From Candidatus Krumholzibacteriia bacterium (GTDB lineage: Bacteria; Krumholzibacteriota; Krumholzibacteriia; G020349025), in contig DASRJW010000137.1 of NCBI GenBank assembly GCA_035649275.1, positions 1 through 14,184 of the forward strand: 14,184 nucleotides of DNA, in the 5' to 3' direction. Of the stretch, positions 12,695 through 14,184 are shown piece after piece. Under the pieces are notes generated by a model. The model did no database searches, had not been told where the DNA came from, and was given only the letters and a program-made list of their open reading frames with translations. Position numbers and translations under genes: made by a program. The stretch's first letter is position 1. Each line of letters opens with the position of its first letter.

Positions 12695-13519
12695 GAGGAA
12701 ACCCTCGAGGAACGCGTTCGCCGCGCGCAGGCCGGCGACCGTGCCGCTCTCGAGAGTGTCGTGAGGGAGATACAGCCCCGGATGTACGGGCTCGCGCTGC
12801 GCTTCCTCTGGCACCCGGACGATGCTCAGGATGCGACCCAGGAGATCCTGGTCCGGATCGTGACCAAGCTCGGCAGCTTCCGTGGCGAGAGCGGCTTCGG
12901 CACCTGGGCGTTTCAGGTCGCGTGTAACACCTTGCGGACGCTGCGCCGCCAGCGCATGGAGCGCCCGGAGATGAGCATCGAGGCGTTCGCGGCCGACCTC
13001 GCCACGGGGCTTTCCGACCAGCCGGTGGCCACGACGCCTCCCGTCGAGGAATCGCTGCTCTGGGAGGAGGTCAAGATCGGCTGCACGACCGCGATGCTGC
13101 TGTGCCTCGACCGCGAGCATCGCCTCGCCTACATCCTCGGCGAGATCCTCGAGCTGGACCACCGCACGGCCGCGGCGGCGCTGGAGGTGACGCCGGATGC
13201 GTACCGTCAGCGGCTGGCGCGAGCACGCGCCGCCATCGTCGGCCTCATGAAGGCCCGCTGCGGGCTGGCCCATCCCGAGAACCCGTGTCGGTGCCGGCGT
13301 CGCGTGGCCACCGCGATGGCGCGCGGCCACCTCGACCCGGGTCGGCTCCTGTTCGCCCGATCGGCCGAGCAGGCTCGGCGCTTTCCCGAAGTGCTGGAGG
13401 AGATCCGGCGGCTGGAGGAGATGCAACGGGCCGCGGCGCTCCAGCGCTCCCACCTCCTCCCGCCGCCCTCCCAGGAATTCGCCGAGTGGCTACGCCGCCT
13501 GATTGCGGGCGTCGTTTGA
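12674..13519 (+). CDS. ECF-type RNA polymerase sigma factor with Cys-containing C-terminal extension
   Basis: A 281-residue sigma70-family ECF factor. Region 2 spans about 14-93 with DDAQDATQEILVRIVTKLGSFR (49-70), GTWAFQVACNTLRTLRRQ, and region 4 spans about 134-193 with LDREHRLAYILGEILELDHRTAAAALEVTPDAYRQRLARARAAI, the helix-turn-helix that reads the -35. No region 1.1 or 3 is present. Unlike ordinary ECFs (about 180-200 residues), about 85 residues follow region 4, starting CGLAHPENPCRCRRRV (196-211) with C-x8-C-x-C spacing, a possible metal- or redox-sensing patch, then a helical tail ending in RLIAGVV. ATG at 12674 has GGAG 5 nt upstream. No anti-sigma gene is visible; the coupled SRPBCC protein and the tail are candidate regulators. 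Target promoters are unknown. Confidence 0.93.
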   Translation: MRGRAGDEETLEERVRRAQAGDRAALESVVREIQPRMYGLALRFLWHPDDAQDATQEILVRIVTKLGSFRGESGFGTWAFQVACNTLRTLRRQRMERPEMSIEAFAADLATGLSDQPVATTPPVEESLLWEEVKIGCTTAMLLCLDREHRLAYILGEILELDHRTAAAALEVTPDAYRQRLARARAAIVGLMKARCGLAHPENPCRCRRRVATAMARGHLDPGRLLFARSAEQARRFPEVLEEIRRLEEMQRAAALQRSHLLPPPSQEFAEWLRRLIAGVV

Positions 13520-14055
13520 ACGCCTCGTCGCTGCGGTCGGACGCACGGCGTAAGAGCAGGGCGCGAAGCATCCTCGCCATTTTCCCTTACGCGCACTTGA
13601 CGGCGGCGAGGGGGCGGCACATGATTTCGTAGTCCCCGGCAGCCTCCCGGAGGTAGGGCGTGTCATGCCTACCGTCTCAGTCTTAGAGCGGATCTCTGCC
13701 GCCCACGCGACATTCTCCACGATCGCTCGGGCTCTGCAGGATGAGATCACTCCCTGGGTGGTCCGGGAAACGGCCGGCCCGAAGGCACCTCCCCCCAAGT
13801 GGTTCGACCGAGCGCGAGTCGGCTCCTTGCTACACCGCCCGTCACCGCCGATCCCCGGGACCTGCTGTGCGGCCCTATCACGCTCGGCCAACGTAGGAGG
13901 CGATGACGGATTCCAAGCAGGAGGGGGCACTTGCGTCGGCGCAGGCCCACTGACGACCGTGACTAGACCGACCGGTTCCCTCGGCCCTACACGCACCTCC
14001 GCGGTGTGATGGACGACGGTCGAATACGTGTTAGGCCGATAGGAGGTGTGGTGTG
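13520..14055. other. 536-bp stretch with no convincing gene
   Basis: Open frames here lack the strong third-position GC bias of the neighbours and show no recognisable domain. I see a 7-bp inverted repeat GCGTAAG/CTTACGC (13548-13554 and 13586-13592) with a 31-nt loop, a CCTCC-C-GGAGG palindrome (13643-13653), and a GGTAGG/CCTACC pair (13652-13657, 13668-13673). The first could belong to the 3' end of the sigma transcript. A promoter for the gene at 14056 should be in the last 100 bp, but no good -35/-10 pair stands out. It may be a decayed gene or long regulatory spacer. Confidence 0.5.
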
Positions 14056-14184
14056 ATGAGGAAGACCGATCTGGTGTGGATAGCGATCGTGGTCCTCGGC
14101 GTTCCAGTTTGCGACCGGTCGCCAGCGACGGCGGCGGAGTCGGACACAGTGTCACTGTCGTTCACTGGAACCGTGGAGTCCGTC
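14056..14184 (+). CDS. Exported protein of unknown function, N-terminal fragment
   Basis: 43 codons run to the right edge without a stop. ATG at 14056 follows AGGAGG (14041-14046) by 9 nt. The start reads MRKTDLVWIAIVVLGVPVCD, two positive residues and a hydrophobic core, then SPATAAESD, so a signal peptide with cleavage near residues 25-28 is likely. The Cys19 does not sit in a standard lipobox (VPVC, no G/A/S before Cys). The mature part begins DTVSLSFTGTVESV, a beta-strand pattern seen at the start of several small secreted OB-like or DUF5666-like domains, but too short to assign. Confidence 0.7.
   Translation, partial: MRKTDLVWIAIVVLGVPVCDRSPATAAESDTVSLSFTGTVESV

Noticed and set aside
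13832-13845. 14-nt match to the universal 16S rRNA segment ACACCGCCCGTCAC
   Set aside because: The flanking bases do not continue as 16S rRNA (no preceding TTGTAC context, no downstream GGTAACC or anti-Shine-Dalgarno region), so I treat it as chance or a trivial fragment, not an rRNA gene.
13665-14009. 114-codon plus-strand open frame with a GGAGG about 11 nt upstream
   Set aside because: Codon third positions are not GC-biased like the neighbours, the second half is low-complexity Pro/Gly/Thr, and no domain is recognisable. Too weak to call a gene.
13490-14155. 221-codon minus-strand open frame
   Set aside because: Composition is Ser/Pro/Arg-rich as in antisense shadows of GC-rich DNA, and it overlaps the sigma factor end and the exported-protein start.
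1-14184. CRISPR arrays, tRNA genes, insertion sequences, prophage or toxin-antitoxin modules
   Set aside because: No regularly spaced direct repeats, cloverleaf sequences, transposase or integrase motifs, or terminal inverted repeats were seen on either strand.

Overview
The window is a high-GC bacterial chromosome segment with tightly packed genes, GTG as well as ATG starts, and many 1-4 bp ATGA stop/start overlaps. It has no tRNA, rRNA, insertion sequence or CRISPR array that I can see. The gene mix (aromatic-carotenoid genes, secreted beta-sandwich-like proteins, an ECF sigma factor with a cysteine-containing tail) fits a high-GC Gram-negative lineage such as Myxococcota, Gemmatimonadota, Eisenbacteria or relatives, or a metagenome-derived genome. 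The sequence alone does not settle the phylum.

Layout. (1) 1-1981, minus strand: an iron-storage operon. A sigma70-like promoter and a Fur-box-like double palindrome lead into bfd (bacterioferritin-associated ferredoxin), bfr (bacterioferritin), a secreted SYLF/Ysc84-domain protein and the N-terminal half of a DDAH-type amidinohydrolase that runs off the left edge. (2) 2000-2025: a strong GC-rich hairpin between the two minus-strand operons. (3) 2047-10609, minus strand: an eight-gene carotenoid operon read in the order crtY, crtE, crtI, crtB, a DUF2141 exported protein, a UbiE-like methyltransferase, crtU and a Rieske oxygenase. CrtE makes GGPP, CrtB phytoene, CrtI lycopene and CrtY beta-carotene. 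CrtU should convert the beta rings to aromatic rings (isorenieratene type). The methyltransferase and Rieske oxygenase are candidate tailoring enzymes. (4) 10610-10748: a divergent promoter region. (5) 10749-12054, plus strand: a secreted carboxypeptidase-regulatory-like protein and a single-pass membrane protein of unknown function. (6) 12241-13519, plus strand: an SRPBCC (START-like) protein coupled to an ECF sigma factor. A 32-bp tandem duplication at their junction has created an 11-codon leader cistron between them. (7) 13520-14055: a stretch with no convincing gene. (8) 14056-14184: the start of another exported protein, cut by the right edge.

The most interesting items are the predicted tailoring of an aromatic carotenoid by a translationally coupled methyltransferase-CrtU-Rieske trio, the duplication-born minicistron ahead of the sigma factor, the SRPBCC/ECF pair with a Cys-rich tail, and a bacterioferritin whose usual ferroxidase histidine is replaced by aspartate.
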